From positions 62,001 through 126,000 of IMG/VR virus record IMGVR_UViG_3300023202_000336: 64,000 nt of DNA; one strand, written 5' to 3'. Below the pieces are notes generated by a model. That model worked only from the letters and a program-made list of their open reading frames with translations. It made no database searches and was not told the origin of the DNA. The translations under genes were made by a program, and so were the position numbers. This stretch comes from a virus. Positions 51,381 to 58,765 of this stretch are shown in pieces; position 1 is the first letter of the stretch, and every line of letters starts with the position of its first letter.

Positions 51381-52496
51381 ATGAAAGGTTGGAAAGAGCT
51401 ACGGCCGAATGGTCGCCAACTTGCCGAGTACTGCGGAGAAGACGGAATCGGGTTCGACTATATCCGTTTCTCCAAAGGACCCGGCAGAACCGAGGCGAAG
51501 GAATTCGCCTCGGAAGAATCCCTCGCCGAATTCCTCGATTCAGGAGGTTTTACGCGATTTCCCTGCGTGTACGTAAAAGCACGAGGATACAAATCAAAGC
51601 GTAAAGCCAGAGTCCATGTCGGTGAGGGGACGCTCGTGGTAGCCATGGAGAACGGTATCACCGTTTCTCGCATGAGAGTTACCGTGAGCAACAGCTACCA
51701 AGAGGAGAGCTACGTGAGGGACAAAAAAGAGTCTCTGCAGGTGCGCAGAGAAAAAGTTCTCGACCGCTTGAGAGTGGTCGAGGCCAACGAGAGTAATACA
51801 GGCGCTGAATCTGCGTTGGGTTCGCGCTACCGTCATCAACTCAGTGAGATTGAGAAAGCAATTTCACGTGCCGAGGAAAGGGACGAAATGTCCGACATCG
51901 ATAAGACCGAAACCGAGATCGAGAAGACCGAGGTCAGCAAGGCCATCGAACCCCACGAGGAGCAGGAGAAGGCGATCGAGCGCAGCCTCGCGCGTGTCTC
52001 CGCCAGCGACGACGACAAGGGCAAGGCCAAGGAGGCCGAGAAGCCCGCGGACCGCAAGCGTGACCATCGCCCGCGCAATCGTCGTCACGAGATCACGGAT
52101 GAAGATGCGTTCAACTTCATCTTCTACGGCTCGCTGACTCCTCCGAGTACCGAGTACCTCCTCGCCGACGAGGTCCTCGATCGTCACGGCGGCTTCCTCG
52201 ACATCGGCGCCATCAAGCGTCTCATGAAGGCCGGCCGGTGCACCATCTGGCTCAACCCGGATGAAAACCCCGTCGAGCAGCTCGGCGGCGAAAAGGTAAA
52301 ACCCACCTACAACGGGTTCCTGGTCAAGAACGACCACGGGAAGTGGGTCGACCCCGAGTGCCGCGTGAACGGCGTGGTGGTGCGGATGGCCGCGATCGAG
52401 ATCGCCTTCAAATACCGGTACTACGATCGTACCGATACCTACATGATGCAGGTGGACTTCCGCATCCACCGCGCTGCACTCGACGTCGTCGAGTGA
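51381..52496 (+). CDS. Two-part accessory protein, possible fusion
   Basis: The start is ATG 51381, right after the preceding stop. Residues 1-165 are AT-richer and beta/helical (KGWKELRPNGRQLAEYCGED). Residues about 170-235 form a charged coiled coil beginning MSDIDKTETEIEKTEV, and the last 130 residues are a compact GC-rich domain (FIFYGSLTPPSTEYLLADEV, IAFKYRYYDRTDTYMMQVDF). The ATG at 51888 could start a separate gene for the second part. A strong terminator follows. Confidence 0.5.
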   Translation: MKGWKELRPNGRQLAEYCGEDGIGFDYIRFSKGPGRTEAKEFASEESLAEFLDSGGFTRFPCVYVKARGYKSKRKARVHVGEGTLVVAMENGITVSRMRVTVSNSYQEESYVRDKKESLQVRREKVLDRLRVVEANESNTGAESALGSRYRHQLSEIEKAISRAEERDEMSDIDKTETEIEKTEVSKAIEPHEEQEKAIERSLARVSASDDDKGKAKEAEKPADRKRDHRPRNRRHEITDEDAFNFIFYGSLTPPSTEYLLADEVLDRHGGFLDIGAIKRLMKAGRCTIWLNPDENPVEQLGGEKVKPTYNGFLVKNDHGKWVDPECRVNGVVVRMAAIEIAFKYRYYDRTDTYMMQVDFRIHRAALDVVE

Positions 52497-52540
52497 AGAA
52501 AGAGGGGCCGGCTGTACGGCCGGCCCCTCTTTCTTCTTTA
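52495..52540 (+). terminator. Strong intrinsic terminator
   Basis: An 18-bp perfect stem (GAAGAAAGAGGGGCCGGC and its complement) with a 6-nt loop is followed by TTTAG. The A-rich 5' arm would also terminate transcription in the other direction. Confidence 0.92.
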
Positions 52541-52598
52541 GTTTGGCGGGCGTAATCCCGTCACGGGGTAGTTGTACCCTACAAAAAGGAGGTCGTGT

Positions 52599-53171
52599 AT
52601 GACCATGATAAGAGTGGACGCGACGGATCTCGCGAAAGATCTCGTGAAGGCGGCGTATTCGCATCGCGGGATCATCAGCGAAGGACGTCTCGTCCAGTTT
52701 CGGCTTCTCATCGGGAAAACCGACGTCTCGTTGTCGTCGGTTCTCGAAGAGATAGCCCTCATACCGGGGAACTGGATAGAGGGGAAAGTAACCCCCGAAG
52801 TCGAAGGCAAAGAGAAGTCGGCGCATATGGTCATCAAGATCGTTGCGAACATGATCGGAGCCTACATATCGACGTCGTTCAAGTTCCTGGGAGAAAAGCT
52901 GGAAGCACACAAAAACAATTCAGAAGAAGTCTTCGAAGAGTTCAAGTCGATGAGAAGTCGGCTCCTTCGTGCGTCGAAGCTGATCCAGCCCCTGGTATTT
53001 CTCGATAAGAAGTGGGAGATGGTGGAGCCCCACCATGTCGAAGCAATCGCGGAGAACATCGAAGACGCTCACAAAAGGCTCGGCTCCACCGGTCTTACGA
53101 TGTTCTTGGGTCCGGGGACACTGGACGCAGTCCGCACATGGTACTCCGAACTCGAACTCGAGGAGGAGTAG
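52599..53171 (+). CDS. Unrecognised helical protein
   Basis: ATG 52599 follows AAAAAGGAGGTCG, a strong Shine-Dalgarno; the in-frame ATG at 52572 is upstream of it. The 190-residue product is mainly helical (DATDLAKDLVKAAYSHRGIIS, FEEFKSMRSRLLRASKLIQP, VEAIAENIEDAHKRLG). It heads a group of four accessory genes. Function unknown. Confidence 0.6.
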   Translation: MTMIRVDATDLAKDLVKAAYSHRGIISEGRLVQFRLLIGKTDVSLSSVLEEIALIPGNWIEGKVTPEVEGKEKSAHMVIKIVANMIGAYISTSFKFLGEKLEAHKNNSEEVFEEFKSMRSRLLRASKLIQPLVFLDKKWEMVEPHHVEAIAENIEDAHKRLGSTGLTMFLGPGTLDAVRTWYSELELEEE

Positions 53172-53186
53172 TAGGAGGCACTTTTA

Positions 53187-53882
53187 GTGGATGACGAACC
53201 TCAACCGGAAGGTGTCGAGGTTGAGGTACCCGAGAAGCAGGATGGTCAGCGGTCCCTGAACAGGCACGGCCTGTTCAAACCGTTGACCATCCACTTCAAC
53301 GGTATTTCTGCGGACACCCCTTTACCACGCATACGAGAGCGACTCATATGGTTGAAGGTGTTAATCGAAAATGCCGCGAGGCCTGATAACAATGCCGTTT
53401 ATTCGTTGAAGTTGAAGAGAACGGCAACGATTGATTTCGCTATAAATGCGGTAGAGAGAAAAGCAAAACGTATACATACGCCCCGCAAGACGGCTGAAGG
53501 TTACACGTTGATGAGCAGGTCGGAAGCGTACTATAAGACAGTTGGTTCGGCGATTATGTATCTCGACGCGATGATCAGGTATAACGATTTCGCGCAGCTG
53601 TTAGAAATGATTGATACGCTTCGTCACAATGATCCGTCGGTCCTCGACGAGCTTCCTGAACGTCATTACTCAAAGTACTTTCGGTTCAATAGACCGATAT
53701 ACGGCACCAAATATAAAGAGCTGCACCATAAGTTGTTAAAAGAGAAGGAGTCGTACGAGCGCCGAGCAGCGATATTGGAGGTAATTGGAATTGAGAAGAA
53801 TGCAAAACGCGACACTATCAGAGAGGCCCTCCAGGACATCTTGCCTGAAGGGTTGTCAATCGTTTCGAATGAACCTACGTGA
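53187..53882 (+). CDS. Unrecognised helical protein
   Basis: The 231-residue product starts at GTG 53187. It is mostly helical with basic patches (LKLKRTATIDFAINAVERKAKRI, YKELHHKLLKEKESYERRAAIL). No motif assigns a function. It is likely in one operon with the gene at 52599 (15 nt gap). Confidence 0.55.
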   Translation: MDDEPQPEGVEVEVPEKQDGQRSLNRHGLFKPLTIHFNGISADTPLPRIRERLIWLKVLIENAARPDNNAVYSLKLKRTATIDFAINAVERKAKRIHTPRKTAEGYTLMSRSEAYYKTVGSAIMYLDAMIRYNDFAQLLEMIDTLRHNDPSVLDELPERHYSKYFRFNRPIYGTKYKELHHKLLKEKESYERRAAILEVIGIEKNAKRDTIREALQDILPEGLSIVSNEPT

Positions 53883-54022
53883 GCCCCCTCTTCGTTTCGT
53901 GAATCATTACCCTTGACCCAACAGCGTCGAGGAGTATTGATCTCGGGACGAGAGGAGGCACCAACGGCCTATACGGTCGCGATGCCATCTATCTTATTTT
54001 TTAGCTATCAGTCGGGACCGTC

Positions 54023-54328
54023 GTGAAAACAGTTACAACGCGTATATTAGCCGAAGCGGTGATACTCGATAAGAGCCTCTATCGAGAGATGGGAAGCCCG
54101 TCGAAATTGACGCTGATATATAGCGATGCCGATTTACTGTTGTTTCCCGGATCAACGAAGCAGGTGTACAAGAAGAATAGGTCGATATTAATACCTCTGC
54201 TCGACGAGATAAGAGTCGATGGTGACATCAAGAAAGGCGAATTCGACACTACCGTAGAGTACGCTTGTGGATACCCTATATATAGGGTCAGAGACTGTTT
54301 AACAAAAAGATTTCCTTTTGTTTGCTAG
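54023..54328 (+). CDS. Small accessory protein
   Basis: The 101-residue product starts at GTG 54023. It has alternating strands and helices (TTRILAEAVILDKSLYREMG, LTLIYSDADLLLFPGSTKQVYK). The 140 nt upstream contain no gene; they hold TTGACC (53913) as a weak -35 candidate. Family not recognised. Confidence 0.5.
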   Translation: MKTVTTRILAEAVILDKSLYREMGSPSKLTLIYSDADLLLFPGSTKQVYKKNRSILIPLLDEIRVDGDIKKGEFDTTVEYACGYPIYRVRDCLTKRFPFVC

Positions 54329-54340
54329 AAAGGAGCAAAC

Positions 54341-55090
54341 GTGCTAGAATTAGGAGATATCACACTCGCTGTTGATGATAGTAAGCACGCTCTCATTATC
54401 CTCACCGAGAACTTCGATCATGTACCAGAATGGGCACGAACTTCTAAAGAGAACGACAAGGTATCCCTAAATATCAAGGGTGGCCTTGTCGAGTTGGAAG
54501 TCCCATACACAACTCTAAGGCTCGATAGCGATCAGGAAGAGAGTGCGTCAGAGGTGACAGCGCCTCCTCCACCTAATGAGTCGCGCGAAACAGATAAGCC
54601 TAAAAAGAAGAGTAAAAGAAGCGCATATAAGACGCGTTTAAGGGCGACGGCATGGCTCCCCTATTTGAAGGGGGTACTCGCTAAGCACGGGTTTACTTAC
54701 GCGGAAAAGCACGACCACGGCGGAGGCGGTAACCCTAAAATCTGGGAATTCGTCACCGATGGGAAGCGTAAAAATCTTCGGTGTACGGCGTTTACCGAAA
54801 GTCCGAAACGGAAATCAGAGCCTGCGAGGGCTACGCTTAACATCGAGCCTTTCCGTAAGTATAGTGACCTTGTGGACTATTACGCGTTTACATACATGTC
54901 GAAAGAAAAGGTGTATCTCGTCTCGAAGAGTTACATCAATGTAGTAGTCGACGAGCACGTGAAGTCAGTCACCGATAAGCGAGGCGAAGCTCCGGTTACC
55001 TACACCGTCACTCCGCGGCATCTCGACGATATTTGGCTTCGCGAGAGGCGGAAGCCAGCTCATAAGCGCATACTCGAGGTCCTGACGTAG
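54341..55090 (+). CDS. Unrecognised accessory protein
   Basis: The 249-residue product starts at GTG 54341 after AGAAAGGAGCAAAC. The N-terminal 80 residues are a small beta domain; residues 80-100 are basic and low complexity (DKPKKKSKRSAYKTRLRA); the rest is alpha/beta (WLPYLKGVLAKHGFTYAEKHDHGGGG, YLVSKSYINVVVDEHVKS). The basic linker could contact nucleic acid. Its stop abuts the convergent terminase stop. Confidence 0.5.
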   Translation: MLELGDITLAVDDSKHALIILTENFDHVPEWARTSKENDKVSLNIKGGLVELEVPYTTLRLDSDQEESASEVTAPPPPNESRETDKPKKKSKRSAYKTRLRATAWLPYLKGVLAKHGFTYAEKHDHGGGGNPKIWEFVTDGKRKNLRCTAFTESPKRKSEPARATLNIEPFRKYSDLVDYYAFTYMSKEKVYLVSKSYINVVVDEHVKSVTDKRGEAPVTYTVTPRHLDDIWLRERRKPAHKRILEVLT

Positions 55091-56809
55091 TCATATCGAC
55101 TCGACGAATACCTCAGCGAGCTTCGGCCATCTATTGAGCATGTGATAGATGGCCATCACCCCGAAATTAATGGCGTGTACCACGTCGTCGGTTCTTCTAC
55201 TCATCCGTTTAACGAGTCTCTTCGGAGATCCGCGCGGATTATCGATGGACTCTTCGTAGATGTTAAGGAAGTCACGAAGATGGTCATCGAGGTACTCATC
55301 GTTCTTCGGCAGGAGCACCTGTCCTGACTTGATAAGTTCACAGAGTAGGAGGACCGAGCGTGGTTTGTCGAGTGTAAAGCTCGAACGAGCGCCGATTAGT
55401 TTCGCCGGCTTGTTGTAAAAGACGAGCGGTTTAGTAGTAGCGGTAACGCTATAAGTAAAAGGAATTACTCTTTCAGCCGGCCACCCAGCGGCGTTGAGCA
55501 TCTGCTCCTGAACGTTTCCTTGTCCGCCGTAATCGATAGCTACATATTCGGAATGACTCATACGTGCGACGTTTGCGACGAGTTCCGCTTCGTGTGCATG
55601 ATCTGTCTCATACGGGATCTTATGAAGCCATTTCACTTCTATCACACCCGACGTGAGCACGCCCATCAAGGCGACTGCGGTATTAGATACGAAGTCTTCC
55701 GTATCGGTGGTTTTCTCTTTACCACGTCCGCCCCAGTCAACTCCCACCAGCTGCATGATGTACTGACCGTGAGGCATGTTCTCAGGGTGACACGGTTCGA
55801 CCTTACATGCTTCGCGAATCTGTTCGGCGGTAATAACTTTCGCACCGACGTCGTACGACTCTCCGAGAATCTCGTTATGAAAGACATATGCGGGCTTGTT
55901 CTTCTGAACTTCGAGTATTTCCTGCCACGAATTCGGAGATTCGTAGTGCATAGGAAGGGTCGGTTGTGAGACGTGATATCCTGCGAATTTAGCCCGGCGC
56001 TCGGGAAAATCGTGAACGAAAAATCCGAGCTTACTATTCAGCGGCTTACCGCACTTAGAGCATACGAGCGTCTTGGACCCTAACATCTGAAGCAAGTCAC
56101 CATCGACCGCCGATCGGTTTACACGTTTGCATCCGATTTCCTGACACGGTATATGCCATATCCCTTGAGAAGAGTCCTCCCAGTACAGCTGTATCGGATT
56201 ATCAAATGTTTTCGGCGTACCCGTCATTCGCATGATTTTAAACGGAGACGCACCCATACAGGCTTCGATGATAGGTATGTCCTCGATAGCGAAATCCTGG
56301 GTTTCATCGAGATCTACTTCGTCTGCAGGAACTCCTCGAATGCGGTTCGGATCCCCGTGTGAGTACATGTAGTAAAGATTCGATTCGTTACCAATGCTTC
56401 TCTGTAGTACAGTATCGATGCTTTTATCTCCGATTATGAACCGCTTCGCAGGAGACGTCGAGAGGAACGGTTTCACGTAGTTCTGACTGAATTTACGTAC
56501 CTGCTCGAAGAGAGGCATGACTGTGAGAATGTTGTAGAACGGTTGCGCAGATGCTCTCAGTATCTGAGACGCCGCCATATTTGTACTTTTCGACGTCTGG
56601 CGCCCGGTACGGAAAATCATACGTCTGGGCATATTTTTCAGGCGAAACATCGGTTCGAAGAGAAAATGAGACCACTCGAGAGAGTACGGTTTTCCTCTTA
56701 AACTAAATAACAGCGGGAGCATCTTTGAAAGTGGGCGATCATCGCAGTGGTCGTATTTTTCGAGATACGACTCGACCTGATCCGCGACCTGTAAGGGACT
56801 CCCCGTCAT
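55091..56809 (-). CDS. terL: Terminase large subunit
   Basis: The ATG complementary to 56807-56809 gives MTGSPLQVADQVESYLEKY; the longer form from 56932 overlaps the Fic gene. The 572-residue protein has an ATPase half with a Walker A variant (FRTGRQTSKST) and Walker B (GVPADEVDLDETQD), and a nuclease half with VGVDWGGRG, YVAIDYGGQG and DDVVHAINFG supplying the catalytic Asp residues. A CxxC pair near residues 250-290 (CSKCGKPL) is a zinc-like insertion. It packages DNA into proheads. Unusually it is far from the head genes, facing the opposite way. Confidence 0.9.
   Translation of the reverse strand: MTGSPLQVADQVESYLEKYDHCDDRPLSKMLPLLFSLRGKPYSLEWSHFLFEPMFRLKNMPRRMIFRTGRQTSKSTNMAASQILRASAQPFYNILTVMPLFEQVRKFSQNYVKPFLSTSPAKRFIIGDKSIDTVLQRSIGNESNLYYMYSHGDPNRIRGVPADEVDLDETQDFAIEDIPIIEACMGASPFKIMRMTGTPKTFDNPIQLYWEDSSQGIWHIPCQEIGCKRVNRSAVDGDLLQMLGSKTLVCSKCGKPLNSKLGFFVHDFPERRAKFAGYHVSQPTLPMHYESPNSWQEILEVQKNKPAYVFHNEILGESYDVGAKVITAEQIREACKVEPCHPENMPHGQYIMQLVGVDWGGRGKEKTTDTEDFVSNTAVALMGVLTSGVIEVKWLHKIPYETDHAHEAELVANVARMSHSEYVAIDYGGQGNVQEQMLNAAGWPAERVIPFTYSVTATTKPLVFYNKPAKLIGARSSFTLDKPRSVLLLCELIKSGQVLLPKNDEYLDDHLRDFLNIYEESIDNPRGSPKRLVKRMSRRTDDVVHAINFGVMAIYHMLNRWPKLAEVFVESI
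56551..56570 (+). repeat. Repeat-like hairpin inside terL (loop-deleted)
   Basis: ATGCTCTCAGTATCTGAGAC contains the same stem arms and 3' end as the CRISPR repeat, with the loop missing. It may be chance, as it codes for ILRAS in terL on the other strand. Confidence 0.35.
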
Positions 56810-56858
56810 TATGCCGCAACTTTTATTGCACAATTGCGAAAATGCAAGGAGCTTTTCG

Positions 56859-57404
56859 ATGACCAAGCCATTACCCCTTGATGTAACGAAACTTAGGGAT
56901 TTCGTGATAGAATCAAATACGGTCGAAGGCATCGTCAGAGACGAGAAAACACTTAAGGAGGAGGTAGAAGCTCACGAGCGACTGCTTCGGTGCAAAAAGG
57001 TCGAGGTTCGAGACGTCGTAAGACTCGTGAACACAGTGCAGCCGAACGCTCAGTTCAGGGATCATCAAGATATCCCGGGAGTCTGCGTGATAGCGAGGGT
57101 GCAGCGTCGGCATCATACCGAGACAGTCGTTATGTCCGAACCTCCAGAGAGTGGACCGCTCATCAGGGCCCGTCTACAAGACGTGCTCGATAAAGTCGAG
57201 AGGATGGAGAACGTTTATACGAATCATCTTCTTTATGAAGAGCTTCACCCTTTTACCGACGGGAACGGTCGTTCAGGACGGGCGGTATGGCTATGGCAGA
57301 TGTTGCGTACTGATATACCGTGGGGTTATCGATTCGAGCTACCGTTCCTGCAGAAGTGGTACTATGACTCGTTCTCTATGCTCGCTCAGGAGCCTCGTAT
57401 CTGA
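56859..57404 (+). CDS. fic: Fic-domain protein (AMPylase-type, class II)
   Basis: ATG 56859 has AAGGAGC upstream; a start at 56811 would overlap terL. The 181-residue product has an N-terminal inhibitory-helix motif (IESNTVEGI, fitting S/T-x3-E-G/N) and the complete catalytic motif HPFTDGNGRSGR (His130). Such enzymes transfer AMP or another nucleotide to a target protein and are held inactive by their own helix. The final codons (SMLAQEPRI) and stop are formed by a solitary CRISPR-like repeat, and the last 74 bp are duplicated downstream. Likely role: modification of a host or phage target; its target is not predictable. Confidence 0.85.
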   Translation: MTKPLPLDVTKLRDFVIESNTVEGIVRDEKTLKEEVEAHERLLRCKKVEVRDVVRLVNTVQPNAQFRDHQDIPGVCVIARVQRRHHTETVVMSEPPESGPLIRARLQDVLDKVERMENVYTNHLLYEELHPFTDGNGRSGRAVWLWQMLRTDIPWGYRFELPFLQKWYYDSFSMLAQEPRI

Positions 57405-57407
57405 GAC
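57334..57407 (+). repeat. 74-bp direct repeat, copy 1 (fic 3' end)
   Basis: It covers the last 71 bases of the fic gene and ends GAC. The second copy lies 582 bp downstream with a few mismatches, in the same orientation. Confidence 0.92.
57377..57407 (+). repeat. Solitary CRISPR-like repeat C (overlaps the fic stop)
   Basis: A 31-nt unit starting TATGCTCGCTCAGGAGCC and ending GTATCTGAGAC, four differences from the array. TGA in ATCTGAGAC is the fic stop codon. The membrane gene at 57549 follows. Confidence 0.92.
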
Positions 57408-57470
57408 GAGATGGATCATCGAGGTAGGCATATATGAGGCAGATAGACACCCGAGTATAGGAGTATATAT

Positions 57471-57534
57471 GAGAAAGTAATCGCGAGCTACTAATGCACG
57501 AGAAGTAATAGCGAGCTACTAACGTACGAGAAAG
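57471..57534 (+). repeat. Tandem 28-29-bp direct repeats
   Basis: GCGAGCTACTAA occurs in two near-identical units (57471-57499 and 57500-57527), each ending with a variable TGCAC/CGTAC and followed by GAGAAAG. It lies upstream of the gene at 57549 and could be an operator or recombination footprint. Confidence 0.8.
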
Positions 57535-57548
57535 AAGAGGATACTAGA

Positions 57549-57860
57549 GTGAAGTATACGAGAGTGAAACATGCGAGAAACAAGAGTGCCGCGACCTCCG
57601 GTGAGAAATTCATTTGGAGTGTATTCGCGTGGTCAGCGTTAGGCGCTATCGTTCTAATAGCCTTTGATTACATATGGCCCTACGCAGTCGCAGCCGCGTT
57701 CTGGTGGTCAGTTTTATGGAGCCTTTGCTGGGTTCTGAATACTCTATTCGACAAAGTTGAGTGGCTGGATGACTGGCTTGTAGGAGGGCCCGGACTGAGA
57801 GAAGTAAAAAGGGAGGTCGCTAAATACCATAAAGAACAAGTATTAAAAAAAGAAAGTTGA
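57549..57860 (+). CDS. Small membrane protein
   Basis: The 103-residue product starts at GTG 57549. It has two hydrophobic segments (IWSVFAWSALGAIVLIAF and WPYAVAAAFWWSVLWSLCWV), rich in Trp, with basic residues before and after. It is enclosed by the duplicated fic ends and followed by a terminator, so it may be a cassette inserted or duplicated with them. Role unknown; toxin-like or holin-like activity is possible but not shown. Confidence 0.55.
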   Translation: MKYTRVKHARNKSAATSGEKFIWSVFAWSALGAIVLIAFDYIWPYAVAAAFWWSVLWSLCWVLNTLFDKVEWLDDWLVGGPGLREVKREVAKYHKEQVLKKES

Positions 57861-57879
57861 TAGCGCCGAGTGATTGTTC

Positions 57880-57908
57880 GGGCGGGACAAGCCCCCGCCC
57901 TCTTTTTA
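57880..57908 (+). terminator. Intrinsic terminator after the membrane gene
   Basis: GGGCGGG pairs with CCCGCCC around a 7-nt loop and is followed by TCTTTTT. Confidence 0.88.
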
Positions 57909-57915
57909 AATCGAG

Positions 57916-57989
57916 TCGAGCTACCGTTCCTGCAGAAGTGGTACTATGACCCGTTCACTATGCTCGCTCAGGAGCTCCGTATCTGAGAT
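57916..57989 (+). repeat. 74-bp direct repeat, copy 2, with solitary repeat D
   Basis: A copy of the fic 3' end (57334-57407) with a few substitutions. It ends with a 31-nt CRISPR-like unit at 57959-57989 starting TATGCTCGCTCAGGAGC and ending GTATCTGAGAT. It is noncoding here. The gene at 58076 follows. Confidence 0.92.
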
Positions 57990-58027
57990 AAAAAAAACTA
58001 GTGAATCAGAAAATAGATGATATAGGG

Positions 58028-58033
58028 TATAAT
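58028..58033 (+). promoter_or_regulatory. Possible -10 box
   Basis: A perfect TATAAT lies 43 bp upstream of the ATG at 58076, in AT-rich DNA. No good -35 is present at 17 bases upstream. Confidence 0.4.
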
Positions 58034-58075
58034 AAAACGAAGGTAGGCGTATTTCTGTAATAAAGGGGGGACGTC

Positions 58076-58765
58076 ATGATAGATGCGATGGTAGCATATT
58101 ACGGTAGGCAATTTCGAGTACGTAATAAGAACGTGTATAGATACCTTTCAGGAATGCAAAAGGATTATAACGAGAGAGCTCGAACGAGGTGTAGAGGGTT
58201 CGAATACATGCGTTTACGGAATAGAGGGTCAAATTACTGTGGGAACCCATTTTGCCCGACGTGTTGGCACCGTAAACAAGAACATCTTATTAGCTTCATC
58301 ATGGATGCTCGATCAGATTTATTATTTTTGAGAGTAACTGACGAGGTCCACTGGGAAGATACACTTAACAAAAGATATCTCGATAAACTAAAAAGTAGAA
58401 AATATAGACTCATAGCTCAATGTATTTCTTTTGATAACCTTATAGGCGTGATCGATGATATCGGGTATAAAATAGCAGGCATATATAGCGCGAGTAGAGA
58501 GGTTCACGATGAGGATACACCAGGAGTGTCTTATGTACACGAGCAGGCGAATGATCCTTTGTCGGAGGTGATAGGAGCGGTAGAAAAGCTCGAATACGAA
58601 GGAAGCGATAAAGAGAGTCTTATACATGATTGGCAAGATACTATGAAGCACCCGTATAAGTTTCGTAGGCACTCGAGGTTTAACGAGTATATTCGTAGGT
58701 TTGAAACGTTTCGTATTGAACGAAGTTGGGCGAAACGCGGAATTGTACCCCGAGGAGGACGTTGA
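58076..58765 (+). CDS. Zinc-knuckle protein, possibly Rep-like
   Basis: The 229-residue product starts at an ATG after AAAGGGGGGACG. It has NYCGNPFCPTCWHRKQEHLI (residues about 59-78), a C-x4-C-x2-C-x3-H/R pattern also seen in some rolling-circle replication initiators. The rest is helical with AT-rich codons. It overlaps the SbcD-like start. Family not established. Solitary repeat D lies in its leader. Confidence 0.5.
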   Translation: MIDAMVAYYGRQFRVRNKNVYRYLSGMQKDYNERARTRCRGFEYMRLRNRGSNYCGNPFCPTCWHRKQEHLISFIMDARSDLLFLRVTDEVHWEDTLNKRYLDKLKSRKYRLIAQCISFDNLIGVIDDIGYKIAGIYSASREVHDEDTPGVSYVHEQANDPLSEVIGAVEKLEYEGSDKESLIHDWQDTMKHPYKFRRHSRFNEYIRRFETFRIERSWAKRGIVPRGGR

